From an uncultured Myxococcales bacterium (GTDB taxonomy: Bacteria; Myxococcota_A; Bradymonadia; Bradymonadales; Bradymonadaceae): a stretch of 8,071 nt of DNA. Of this stretch, positions 1 through 6,174 are shown piece by piece. The position numbers were made by a program, and so were the translations under genes. Numbering within the stretch: the first letter of the stretch is position 1; every line of letters begins with the position of its first letter. The stretch covers positions 1-8,071 of the forward strand of contig CAJXPN010000151.1 in assembly GCA_913058025.1 (NCBI GenBank). Reading direction: 5' to 3'. Below the pieces are notes generated by a model. The model worked only from the letters and a program-made list of their open reading frames with translations. It did no database searches and was not told where the DNA came from.

Positions 1-192
1 GAGGGGGAGCGCGCGTACGAGGTCACCAACTTCGCCTACGCCGTGCTCCACCGCCCCGAGCCGACCACGAGCGACGAGCTCGAGGCGCGCTGGGTGTCGG
101 TCGAGGAGGCGCTGCGCACCCGACCCATGGCGTCCGGGACGCGGCGCGTGCTCGCGAGCGTGGTGCGCGAGTTGGGTGAGCGTCCTCGCTGA
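1..192 (+). CDS. C-terminal fragment, probable Nudix-family hydrolase (5' truncated)
   Basis: An open frame runs from the first base to a TGA at 190-192, giving 63 residues with no start inside the window. The readable part goes EVTNFAYAVLHRPE, then TSDELEARWVSVEEALRT, then a helical tail ending in ELGERPR. An acidic DELEARWVSVEEAL stretch after a beta strand, followed by a closing helix, is the usual C-terminal end of Nudix hydrolases, in which E-x-RWvpleEAl follows the fold's last strands. The diagnostic Nudix box GX5EX7REUXEEXGU would lie upstream and is not in the window, so the family call is tentative and no substrate can be suggested. It reads in the same direction as hemF, 105 bp away, and is followed by a hairpin, so it probably ends its own transcript. 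Confidence 0.45.
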   Translation, partial: EGERAYEVTNFAYAVLHRPEPTTSDELEARWVSVEEALRTRPMASGTRRVLASVVRELGERPR

Positions 193-213
193 GGTCCTCG
201 ACCTCATCCGCGC

Positions 214-234
214 GTCCAGCGCGCCTCGCTGGAC
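214..234 (+). terminator. Hairpin after the Nudix-like gene, possible terminator
   Basis: A perfect 8-bp stem is formed by GTCCAGCG (214-221) and CGCTGGAC (227-234) around the loop CGCCT. It begins 21 bases after the stop codon at 192 and lies upstream of the hemF ribosome binding site. No run of T follows, so it is not a textbook intrinsic terminator. In a high-GC genome it may still end or slow transcription before hemF, or stabilise the 3' end. Confidence 0.4.
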
Positions 235-297
235 ACGGCTCTGCTCAGCTTGCACTCTGCACCCGGTTTCAACGCTGGCGCACAGGGAGAACGAACC

Positions 298-1203
298 ATG
301 CTGATGAGAGACAGAGTCGTCGCGCGCGTCCACGCGCTCCAGGACGAGATCACGGACACGATCGCGAGGATCGACGGCGGCGCGTTCCGGGAGGACGCCT
401 GGGAGCGCCCCGGCGGCGGCGGCGGCCGCAGCCGGGTCCTTCAGGGGGGCGAGGTCTTCGAGAAGGCCGGCTGCGGCGTCTCGGTGGTGATGGGCGAGCT
501 GAGCCCGGAGGCGGCGAAGAGCATGGGAGGGGGCCGCGACATCGAGGACCTGACGTTCTTCGCGGCGGGGGTCTCGCTGGTGTTCCATCCGCACAACCCG
601 ATGGCGCCCACGGTCCACGCGAACTACCGCTACTTCGAGCGCGGCGACGGCACGGCGCCAGGCTCCTGGTGGTTCGGCGGCGGCGCGGATCTGACGCCGA
701 GCTACCTCTTCGAGGAGGACGCGGCGCACTTCCACGCCACGCACAAGGAGGCGTGCGATCGGTTCGACCCCGGCCACTACCCGCGCTTCAAGAAGTGGTG
801 CGACGACTACTTCGACATCCCCCACCGCGGCGAGCGGCGCGGGGTGGGCGGGCTGTTCTTCGACAACCTGAACGAGGGCGACCCGGACGAGCTCTTCGGG
901 TTCTGGGAGGCGTGCGGCGACGCGTTCCTTCCGGCGTACGTGCCGATCCTGGAGCGCCGCAAGGACGCGGAATTCACCGAGGCGCACAAGGACTGGCAGC
1001 AGGTCAGGCGAGGGCGCTACGTCGAGTTCAACCTGGTCTACGACCGGGGCACGAAGTTCGGGCTGCGCACGAACGGCCGGATCGAGAGCATCCTGATGTC
1101 TCTGCCGCTCACGGCCCGCTGGGAGTACGACCATCAGATCGAGGAGGGGAGCGAGGAGGCGCGGATGCTCGAGGTGCTCAGGGAGCCTCGGGGGTGGGTG
1201 TAG
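298..1203 (+). CDS. hemF: Oxygen-dependent coproporphyrinogen III oxidase HemF
   Basis: HemF oxidatively decarboxylates coproporphyrinogen III to protoporphyrinogen IX using O2, a late step of aerobic haem synthesis in the cytoplasm. The product has 301 residues, close to the 299 of E. coli HemF. Family signatures are present along its whole length: GGGGRSRVL near 40-48, HPHNPMAPTVHANYRYF at 97-113, WWFGGGADLTP at 124-134, YPRFKKWCDDYF at 161-172, RRGVGGLFFDNL at 180-191, and RRGRYVEFNLVYDRGTKFGL at 237-256. The four conserved histidines fall at 97, 107, 146 and 176, one residue later than in the E. coli enzyme. The ATG at 298 is chosen because AGGGAGA (284-290) sits 7 bases upstream and the N-terminus then matches the family. 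A TTG at 250 in the same frame would add 16 unneeded residues. The 3' end overlaps the convergent kinase gene by 26 bp. Presence of HemF implies an oxygen-using lifestyle. Confidence 0.97.
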   Translation: MLMRDRVVARVHALQDEITDTIARIDGGAFREDAWERPGGGGGRSRVLQGGEVFEKAGCGVSVVMGELSPEAAKSMGGGRDIEDLTFFAAGVSLVFHPHNPMAPTVHANYRYFERGDGTAPGSWWFGGGADLTPSYLFEEDAAHFHATHKEACDRFDPGHYPRFKKWCDDYFDIPHRGERRGVGGLFFDNLNEGDPDELFGFWEACGDAFLPAYVPILERRKDAEFTEAHKDWQQVRRGRYVEFNLVYDRGTKFGLRTNGRIESILMSLPLTARWEYDHQIEEGSEEARMLEVLREPRGWV

Positions 1204-4126
1204 ACGCGGACACCTCGTCGAGGACGGTCAGGTCCATGAACGAGATCGACGCGTCCCAGCTCGCCGTGGCCAGGAGCGCGCCATCCGGAGAGATCTGGAC
1301 ATTGGAGACGCGGCCGGAGTGAGGCCGCGCGCGGGCGATCTCGGTGAGCGTCCGCGCGTCCCAGACGATGACCACGCCGTCCCGGTGGCCGGTGACGAGG
1401 TGGTCGTGGCCCGGGCGCCAGTCGAGATCGAGGACGCGCGCGTCGACCTCGACGCGGCCGCGCTCCGAGCCGTCGGCGCGCAGCAGGACGAGCGTGTTCC
1501 TCTCACCCACCGCGATGGCGCCGTCCTCGGCGAGCGCGGCGGCGCTCGCCTCACCCTCCCAGCCCGTGGGCTCGATCCCTTCGCCGACGCGCCAGCGCCA
1601 GAGCCGTGTCGCGCCGCACAGGACCGCCGCGTCGGCGGCCTCGTCGGTGTCGGCGTCGTGTGTGATCTCCGGGGCGGGGTGCTGGACGAAGGTGCGCGTC
1701 TGAGGGTCCAGGACGTTGACGTGATCCGAATAGGGGAGCCCGAGGATGGTGCCGTCCGAGAGGGCTTCGAGCCGGCGCTGAGGTCCGGCCTCGACGGCGA
1801 AGGTGTCCGTGATGGAGCTGCTTCCGTCGTGGCGCGAGCGGACGGTGCCCTTGCGGTCCATGTTGGAGGTGAAGACGTCCCCCGAGACCCGATCGATGGT
1901 GACGTCCTTGGTCACGAGCGCCCCGACGGAGAGCGAGGTGGCCGCGGCGCCCGCCAGGGGCGAGATCGTGTGGAGCCTGCCGTCGCCGCTGGCGGCGTGG
2001 AGCGTGCGTGAGTCGCGCGTCCAGTCGACGGAGGTGAACCCCGAGTTGCGCGTGATCTTCCAGAGGGGCGGGCGCTCGGGGAGGCGCCAGCGCTCGAGGC
2101 GCTCGGGGGCGTTGGCCCCCTGCGCGCGGATGAGCGTGATGTCGCCGTCGGGGAGCGCGCGCGCCATGCGGGTGCCGTCGGCGAAGCTCACCAGCCAGGT
2201 GCCATGCTCCGCGTCGAGCACGCGCGTGATGTTCTGGCGGCCCTGCACGAGGATCCGAGACGTTCCGAGGATGCGCTCCATGTAGGCCGCCGGACCGCCC
2301 AGTGAGATCGAGGGAGAGGACCCGTCGTGTGGGAAGATCTGCCCACGCTCGGTCACCAGCCAGGCGCGGCCTTCGTGGTCGAAGGTGAAGTGCGTCGGCG
2401 GCGCGTATGGCGGCAGAGGTACGCGCTCGAACACGCCGCGCTGGCGCCAGAGGGTGCCGTCGTCGCAGAGCTGCCACCAGGCTCCGTCGTCGTGCCGGCG
2501 CGCGTCCTCGATGCGTTCGCAGGGGGTGGGGACGTCGGCGTGATCGAGCAGCGCGTGCCGGGAGGCGTCCAGCCGGTTCGGCGAGACGCGGTCGGCGAAG
2601 GCGCCGCGGCGCGCGTCGGTCTCGATGAGCGCGCCGGTGCGCAGGTCGATCGCGTCGAGGAGCTCGCCGCCGTTCAGGTGGTAGAGGCGCGCCGCGTCGG
2701 AGCGTAGGTGGATGGTGCTCAGCGTGTCGAAGGACCACGCGAGCGCGCCGTCGACGAAGCCGCGGATGCCGTGGGCGTCGTCGGGGCAGACGGCGACGTC
2801 CGGGTCGAGGGTCGTGAACCAGCCCCGGTTGCAGGGCGGTAGCTCGAGCGATGAGACGAGCGTGGCGCGCGCGAGCAACGCGGCGCGCATCTGCGCGCCG
2901 CGTTGGAGCGGCCCGTCGTGGAGCTCGAGGGCGCGCGCGACGCGATCGTGGGCGAGGTGGATGTGTCCGGTGGCCACGGCCTGGTCGAACTCGCGGACGT
3001 AGAGCTCCGAGAGGGTCTCGCGGGTGCGTGCGGACTCGGCCTGGGCGCGCGCGGTTGCTTCCTCGGCGAGGCGGGCCGAGTCACGCGCGCGCGCGGCCTG
3101 TCGCGAGGTCGAGACCGTGCCCCAAACGAGCGACGCCGTGAGCGCGGCCACGGCGAGCGCGGCGATCGCGATGCGACCTCTGTAGAGGCGCATGAAGCGG
3201 GCCGCGAGCTGCGAGGGCGTGGCGTCGTAGGCCTCGACGAGGCGGCCGCCGAACCACCTCCTGAGGTCTTCGCCCATCGCGCGCGCGTCGGAGTAGCGGT
3301 CGCCTGGGTCATGGGCGAGGGCGCACGTGACGATCGCGTCGAGCTCGGGGTCGATCGAGCGAGGTCGAGGTGTGGCCAGTGAGGGCGGTGCGCCGTGGAT
3401 GAGGTAGTGGAGCAGCGCGCCGATGCTCCAGACGTCCGAGCGCGCGTCGACCGGGCTGCCTTCGCGCTGCTCCGGGGACATGAACCCCGGCGTGCCCGCC
3501 CCGGAGGCGAGGTGGCTGTCCTCGTCGAGGGCGACCGCGAGGCCCCAGTCGATCACGCGGGCGCTGTCGTCGGCGTCGATGAGGACATTGCGCGGCGTGA
3601 GGTCGCGGTGGATGACGCCGCGCCGGTGGGCGTGGGCGATGACGTCGCATACCTCGAGCACGTGGCGCAGCAGCGCGCGCGGCTCCTTGCCCTGCGCGCG
3701 CAACGATGCGACGCGTGACGACAGCGTCTCGCCGCGTACGAGCGCCATGACGAAGTGCGGGCGCTCGTCCTCGTGGTAGACGTCGTGGATGGCGACGGCG
3801 CCGGGGTGCTCCAGCCGCGCGGTGAGCATGGCCTCTCGCATCAGGCGCGCGGCCTCGGGGGAGTCTGGTGAGCCCAGCGGCTCCTTGATGGCGACGTGGC
3901 GCTGGAGGACCTCGTCCCAGCCGAACCAGACCCGGCCCATGCCGCCCTGGCCGAGCACGGATAGCGCGCGGTAGCGGCGAGCGTGAACGGGGAGGTCCTG
4001 GGCGCTCCCGGAGCCCCCCAACGGCGCGGAGCTGAGCGCGGCCGCGCTCAACTGGGCGAAGCCCTCGAGGTCCATGCTCAGGCTCGAGCGCCAGCCGAAG
4101 GGGTCGCGTTGATCTTCAGCCTTCAT
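1178..4126 (-). CDS. Membrane-anchored Ser/Thr protein kinase with C-terminal WD40 propeller
   Basis: This 982-residue protein starts with a Hanks-type kinase domain (about 53-290). It has the glycine loop GQGGMG (59-64), ATP-binding Lys81 in VAIK, helix-C Glu98 in REA, catalytic loop HRDLTPRN with Asp175 and Asn180, metal-binding Asp193 in DWG, and GTPGFMSPEQ (211-220) in the activation segment. One hydrophobic segment at about 319-339, preceded by RLYRGR, probably spans the inner membrane with the kinase in the cytoplasm. An Ala/Arg/Glu-rich, probably coiled-coil stretch (342-375) follows. The rest, to 970, is beta-rich and propeller-like, with the clearest WD40 repeats at about 698-723, 895-923 (ending VVIVWD) and 936-966. 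The propeller is probably a sensing or docking domain outside the membrane; the ligand is unknown. The ATG at 4126-4124 overlaps the stop of the upstream FHA gene by 11 bp, so the two are probably translationally coupled. Two catalytic-motif variants are present: Thr177 where Lys is usual, and DWG instead of DFG. All other key residues are intact, so it is probably active. Confidence 0.93.
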   Translation of the reverse strand: MKAEDQRDPFGWRSSLSMDLEGFAQLSAAALSSAPLGGSGSAQDLPVHARRYRALSVLGQGGMGRVWFGWDEVLQRHVAIKEPLGSPDSPEAARLMREAMLTARLEHPGAVAIHDVYHEDERPHFVMALVRGETLSSRVASLRAQGKEPRALLRHVLEVCDVIAHAHRRGVIHRDLTPRNVLIDADDSARVIDWGLAVALDEDSHLASGAGTPGFMSPEQREGSPVDARSDVWSIGALLHYLIHGAPPSLATPRPRSIDPELDAIVTCALAHDPGDRYSDARAMGEDLRRWFGGRLVEAYDATPSQLAARFMRLYRGRIAIAALAVAALTASLVWGTVSTSRQAARARDSARLAEEATARAQAESARTRETLSELYVREFDQAVATGHIHLAHDRVARALELHDGPLQRGAQMRAALLARATLVSSLELPPCNRGWFTTLDPDVAVCPDDAHGIRGFVDGALAWSFDTLSTIHLRSDAARLYHLNGGELLDAIDLRTGALIETDARRGAFADRVSPNRLDASRHALLDHADVPTPCERIEDARRHDDGAWWQLCDDGTLWRQRGVFERVPLPPYAPPTHFTFDHEGRAWLVTERGQIFPHDGSSPSISLGGPAAYMERILGTSRILVQGRQNITRVLDAEHGTWLVSFADGTRMARALPDGDITLIRAQGANAPERLERWRLPERPPLWKITRNSGFTSVDWTRDSRTLHAASGDGRLHTISPLAGAAATSLSVGALVTKDVTIDRVSGDVFTSNMDRKGTVRSRHDGSSSITDTFAVEAGPQRRLEALSDGTILGLPYSDHVNVLDPQTRTFVQHPAPEITHDADTDEAADAAVLCGATRLWRWRVGEGIEPTGWEGEASAAALAEDGAIAVGERNTLVLLRADGSERGRVEVDARVLDLDWRPGHDHLVTGHRDGVVIVWDARTLTEIARARPHSGRVSNVQISPDGALLATASWDASISFMDLTVLDEVSASTPTPEAP

Positions 4127-5027
4127 CGCGGCTCGTCGAGAACGTGTCCGAGTCGTGCAGGTTCAGGCGGATCATGCCGGCGCCGTCCAGCGCGAGCAGG
4201 TCCTCGCCGTCTGGGGCGAAGCGCTCGAGATGGGCGCGCAGCCGCGCGACGCCTGCGTCGAAGCGGCGCCTGAGCGCGCGGTCGAGCGAGGCGTCGTCTG
4301 GCCATACCCGTTCGGTCACGTCCCGCCAGCTCATTACGAGCCCGCCGTCTACGAGCGCGGCGCAGATCTTCCCCGGGATCCCGGAGACGAGCGAGGGCGC
4401 GTCGCCCTCGCGCTCGATGCGTACCGAACTCCCGAGCGAGGTCAGCGAGATGGGGGTACGGAGCGAAGGACGCGTGCGCGTGTGCGCGAGGTGCTCGAGA
4501 GCGATCGGCACGATCGCGACGACGCGCCCGTCGCCCAACGTGATCTCGTCGCCGATCTCGACGGGTCTGGCGTCCTGGCCGCGCACGCGGGCTCGCCACT
4601 GGTCGCCCACCGCCCAGAAGGTCACGTCCCCGTCCGGGTCGAAGCCCGGCTCGAGCCGGGGCGAGTGGCCCGAGCGGAGCGTCATGGTCCCGTGGAGCGC
4701 GACAGGGAGCCCGTCGAGCGAGACGCCTGGGAGCGTGAGCGGCAGCGAGACGAGCTCACAACGCAACGTCAACCCGTCCGCGAGCTCCACGCTCAGCCCG
4801 TCACGCAGCGTGACCTCGGCGCGAACCCTCCCGTCGACCCTGAAACGCCCGCGCAGCGCGAGCAGCTTGAGCGCTCGCCCGCGCAGGCTGACCATGGCGT
4901 GCGCCTCGCTCACGCGTGGATCGTCGACGCACAGCGTGGCCTGATCGGACCGTCCGATGAACTCGCCTGGGCCTAGCGTGCACTGCGCGCCCGGCGGGTC
5001 GAGCGTGAACGTCGCGAATGTGCGCAT
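4116..5027 (-). CDS. FHA-domain protein with C-terminal winged-helix-like domain, partner of the kinase
   Basis: The 303-residue product begins with a forkhead-associated (FHA) phosphothreonine-binding domain at about 10-90. It shows GRS (25-27), then VSEAHA (39-44), which matches the canonical SRxHA with Ser40 and His43, and RFRVDG in place of the usual GTxVNG. A second beta-rich block (about 105-175, including VEIGDEITLGDG) may be a degenerate FHA-like fold. Residues 212-292 are helical and then a hairpin: SGIPGKICAALVDGG, SWRDVTERVWPDD, ALRRRFDAGVARLRAHL, DGAGMIRLNL. This pattern resembles the winged-helix DNA-binding domain of OmpR/SARP-type regulators, so a transcription factor is suggested but not proven. 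The ATG at 5027-5025 is preferred because AAGGA (5041-5037) lies 9 bases upstream and FHA homology starts there. The frame stays open back to 5540, but that part is antisense to DUF177. The gene is the first of a two-gene operon with the kinase, which could phosphorylate it or its binding partners. Confidence 0.85.
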   Translation of the reverse strand: MRTFATFTLDPPGAQCTLGPGEFIGRSDQATLCVDDPRVSEAHAMVSLRGRALKLLALRGRFRVDGRVRAEVTLRDGLSVELADGLTLRCELVSLPLTLPGVSLDGLPVALHGTMTLRSGHSPRLEPGFDPDGDVTFWAVGDQWRARVRGQDARPVEIGDEITLGDGRVVAIVPIALEHLAHTRTRPSLRTPISLTSLGSSVRIEREGDAPSLVSGIPGKICAALVDGGLVMSWRDVTERVWPDDASLDRALRRRFDAGVARLRAHLERFAPDGEDLLALDGAGMIRLNLHDSDTFSTSRDEG

Positions 5028-5084
5028 CGTGAAGGGTCCTTGGGTGTGAGGGCGGGTCAGAGGAGCGCGGCCACGTGTGGGCGA

Positions 5085-5113
5085 AATATAGGTGAAGCGC
5101 GCGCATGAAGAAA
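5085..5113 (-). promoter_or_regulatory. Candidate promoter for the FHA-kinase operon
   Basis: On the minus strand a near-consensus -10 hexamer, TATATT (5090-5085), lies 17 bases downstream of a poor -35 hexamer, TTTCTT (5113-5108). The AT-rich TATATTT stands out in otherwise very GC-rich DNA. Initiation near 5078 would give a leader of about 50 bases before the ATG at 5027, containing the Shine-Dalgarno AAGGA. The weak -35 suggests that an activator may be needed. Confidence 0.42.
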
Positions 5114-5134
5114 GCGGTCGCGGCGCGCTGTCCA

Positions 5135-5167
5135 CGCGGCCTGGGATCTCGCCGAGGACAGGCCGCG
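5135..5167. repeat. 9-bp inverted repeat between the two divergent promoters
   Basis: CGCGGCCTG (5135-5143) and CAGGCCGCG (5159-5167) are perfect reverse complements separated by 15 bases. A short inner CTC/GAG pairing (5148-5150 with 5154-5156) is also possible. The right arm ends 7 bases before the candidate -35 box TTGACA (5175-5180) of the plus-strand operon, a common position for an activator or repressor operator. It could also form a hairpin in any transcript reading through from the minus-strand side. Confidence 0.45.
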
Positions 5168-5174
5168 GCCTACC

Positions 5175-5203
5175 TTGACAGTCCTGGGAGTAGAGTTTAG
5201 GGT
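5175..5203 (+). promoter_or_regulatory. Candidate sigma-70-type promoter for the DUF177-rpmF operon
   Basis: A perfect -35 hexamer TTGACA (5175-5180) is followed after 17 bases by TAGGGT (5198-5203), which keeps the most conserved first T, second A and last T of a -10 box. Initiation would fall near 5210, giving a leader of about 85 bases before the DUF177 ATG at 5295. It is the only consensus -35 I noticed in the gaps between genes, and its orientation fits a housekeeping operon of translation and metabolic genes. Confidence 0.55.
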
Positions 5204-5208
5204 CTCGC

Positions 5209-5244
5209 GCTCCTCTGACCGCGGTTTCACGCGTGCGGAGGAGC
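5209..5244 (+). promoter_or_regulatory. Structured 5' leader hairpin of the DUF177 mRNA
   Basis: GCTCCTCTG (5209-5217) pairs with CGGAGGAGC (5236-5244), using one T-G wobble. After a 2x2 internal loop, CGCG (5220-5223) pairs with CGCG (5230-5233) around the loop GTTTCA. The hairpin starts at about the predicted transcription start. Its 5' arm CTCCTC (5210-5215) could instead pair with the Shine-Dalgarno GAGGAG at 5284-5289, so two mutually exclusive folds are possible. This is a prediction from complementarity only; no known riboswitch or leader family is recognised. Confidence 0.4.
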
Positions 5245-5294
5245 AAGAATCGAAACGTCCCATGGCGCTCGCGCCGTGCATCCGAGGAGTGGTC

Positions 5295-5873
5295 ATGTCG
5301 ACCGCATTGCTTCACATCAAACAGATCGCCATCGAGCGAGCCGAGGAGGTCGAGCTCAAGCTCGAGCCTGCCGAGATCGCGGCGATGATGGTAGATCTGG
5401 GAGACTACGAGCTGGACTCCCCGGAGGACTTCGAGGTGACGGTTCGGGCGCAACGCGTCGGTGACTTGACGGTGAGGTTGACGGGTGATGCGTGGGCGAA
5501 GCTCACGTATACCTGCGGAAGGTGCTTGGAAAGGCGCCACCTCGAGGTCGAGTCTCTGTTCGAGTACGTGCTCGTCCCCAAGCCCGTGTGGTCGGATCGG
5601 TTCGAGGGTACGGATGAAGTGGCGCTGAGTGAGGACGAACTCGACATGGACACTTACGAAGGCGATGAGATCGACGTGAGGCCGTTCATACGAGAGGCGC
5701 TCGCGCTCGAGCTGCCCGCTTTCTCTCCGTGTACGGTTCAGGACGAGGCCGAGTGCGACGAGGCGTATGCGCGCCTCGTGGGCGACGAGGTCGAGAAAGA
5801 GCTCGAAGAGGCGACGGTCGACCTGCGTTGGTCCAAGCTCGCCGAGCTCAAGAAGCAGATGAGCGAGGACTGA
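5295..5873 (+). CDS. DUF177/YceD family protein
   Basis: The 192-residue product matches the DUF177 (YceD) family, which is almost always encoded just upstream of rpmF. E. coli and plant members are reported to be needed for 23S rRNA accumulation, so a role in large-subunit biogenesis in the cytoplasm is likely. Visible hallmarks are the CGRCLE motif (Cys74, Cys77), a long acidic middle section (about 103-128) leading into EIDVRPFIREALALELP, a second cysteine pair (Cys146, Cys154) and the end DLRWSKLAELKK, which resembles the family's DPRwakL ending. The cysteines could bind a metal, but the C-terminal cluster is less regular than usual. The ATG at 5295 has GAGGAG (5284-5289) 5 bases upstream; a GTG at 5289 in the same frame is a less likely start. 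Upstream in-frame TTG codons would fall in the -35 box. L32 follows after 88 bases, probably in the same transcript. Confidence 0.88.
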   Translation: MSTALLHIKQIAIERAEEVELKLEPAEIAAMMVDLGDYELDSPEDFEVTVRAQRVGDLTVRLTGDAWAKLTYTCGRCLERRHLEVESLFEYVLVPKPVWSDRFEGTDEVALSEDELDMDTYEGDEIDVRPFIREALALELPAFSPCTVQDEAECDEAYARLVGDEVEKELEEATVDLRWSKLAELKKQMSED

Positions 5874-5912
5874 AACGTCAGCCCGCGTCGAAGATGAGAT
5901 TCATGGAACCCT

Positions 5913-5942
5913 GGGTCGAGTGGCTATTTCAAGCCATGACCC
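5913..5942 (+). promoter_or_regulatory. Interrupted hairpin immediately upstream of the rpmF ribosome binding site
   Basis: GGGTC (5913-5917) pairs with GACCC (5938-5942), and TGGCT (5921-5925) pairs with AGCCA (5932-5936), around the loop ATTTCA. The two stems are separated by GAG on one side and a single T on the other. The base of the structure ends 7 bases before AGGAG (5950-5954), the rpmF Shine-Dalgarno. The bulged ten-pair stem could be a ribosomal-protein or nuclease recognition site that sets L32 output independently of DUF177. No T tract follows, so termination is not suggested. Confidence 0.4.
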
Positions 5943-5961
5943 TACATAGAGGAGAACAGAG

Positions 5962-6147
5962 ATGGCGGTCCCCAAAAAGCGTAAGTCGAAGGCGAAAACG
6001 CGCACGCGTCGTGCGGCGAACAAGAACCTCAGCCAGCCGAAGTTCCAGCGCTGCCCGAACTGCTTCGCTCCCAAGCGCCCGCATCGCGCGTGCATGGAGT
6101 GCGGCCACTACGCCGGCGAGCAGATCGTCGAGGTCTGGGAGTACTGA
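5962..6147 (+). CDS. rpmF: 50S ribosomal protein L32 (zinc-binding form)
   Basis: This 61-residue basic protein starts with the diagnostic MAVPKKRKSKAKTRTRRA and carries two CxxC pairs, CPNC (Cys31, Cys34) and CMEC (Cys44, Cys47), which form the zinc ribbon of the C+ type of L32. L32 sits in the 50S subunit near the exit-tunnel and peptidyl-transferase side. The length is typical of the family. AGGAG (5950-5954) lies 7 bases before the ATG, which fixes the start. It follows DUF177 in the classical yceD-rpmF pair. In many proteobacteria plsX and the fab genes would follow; here an ACP-RpiB fusion follows after 75 bases. Confidence 0.98.
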   Translation: MAVPKKRKSKAKTRTRRAANKNLSQPKFQRCPNCFAPKRPHRACMECGHYAGEQIVEVWEY

Positions 6148-6159
6148 GCGCGCGGGGGG

Positions 6160-6174
6160 GAGGCGTGACGCCTC
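6160..6174 (+). terminator. Small hairpin after rpmF, possible attenuator
   Basis: GAGGCG (6160-6165) and CGCCTC (6169-6174) form a perfect 6-bp stem around TGA, 12 bases after the rpmF stop. No T-run follows. It may reduce read-through from the abundant rpmF message into the metabolic genes, or protect the rpmF 3' end. It is short enough to be fortuitous in GC-rich DNA. Confidence 0.3.

Larger units (their letters stand above)
5055..5220. repeat. Perfect 15-bp inverted repeat spanning the divergent promoter region
   Basis: GGTCAGAGGAGCGCG at 5055-5069 is the exact reverse complement of CGCGCTCCTCTGACC at 5206-5220; the next base on either side does not match. The arms are separated by 136 bp. 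Read in the direction of each divergent transcript, the same 15-base word occurs just downstream of each predicted -10 box: 3 bases after it on the plus side and 15 on the minus side. A perfect 15-bp match inside 267 bp is very unlikely by chance. It may be a pair of operator half-sites, or a shared mRNA leader element, because both copies carry CTCCTC, which can pair with a Shine-Dalgarno sequence. Confidence 0.7.

Noticed and set aside
250..297. Upstream TTG start for hemF
   Set aside because: It adds 16 residues absent from HemF proteins, while the ATG at 298 has AGGGAGA at ideal spacing.
669..1322. 217-residue plus-strand frame inside hemF
   Set aside because: It is an out-of-frame shadow of hemF, very rich in Arg, with no domain signature.
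1319..3718. Several long plus-strand frames opposite the kinase gene (for example 1319-2011, 2327-2707, 2903-3382, 3395-3718)
   Set aside because: They are antisense to a kinase with clear motifs. Their compositions are dominated by Arg/Ala/Gly/Val, with no recognisable domain, as expected from GC-rich codon bias on the opposite strand.
5072..5077. CACGTG palindrome near the predicted FHA-operon transcription start
   Set aside because: Six-base palindromes are common in this composition. Without a second copy or conservation there is no reason to call it a binding site.
5175..5294. Longer DUF177 starting at TTG 5175
   Set aside because: That TTG is the first codon-sized part of the candidate -35 box TTGACA. 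The added residues have no family similarity, and the ATG at 5295 has a good Shine-Dalgarno.
5028..5540. Extension of the FHA protein upstream to 5540 (474 residues)
   Set aside because: The extra 171 residues run antisense through DUF177 and the divergent promoter region. FHA homology and a Shine-Dalgarno both support the ATG at 5027.
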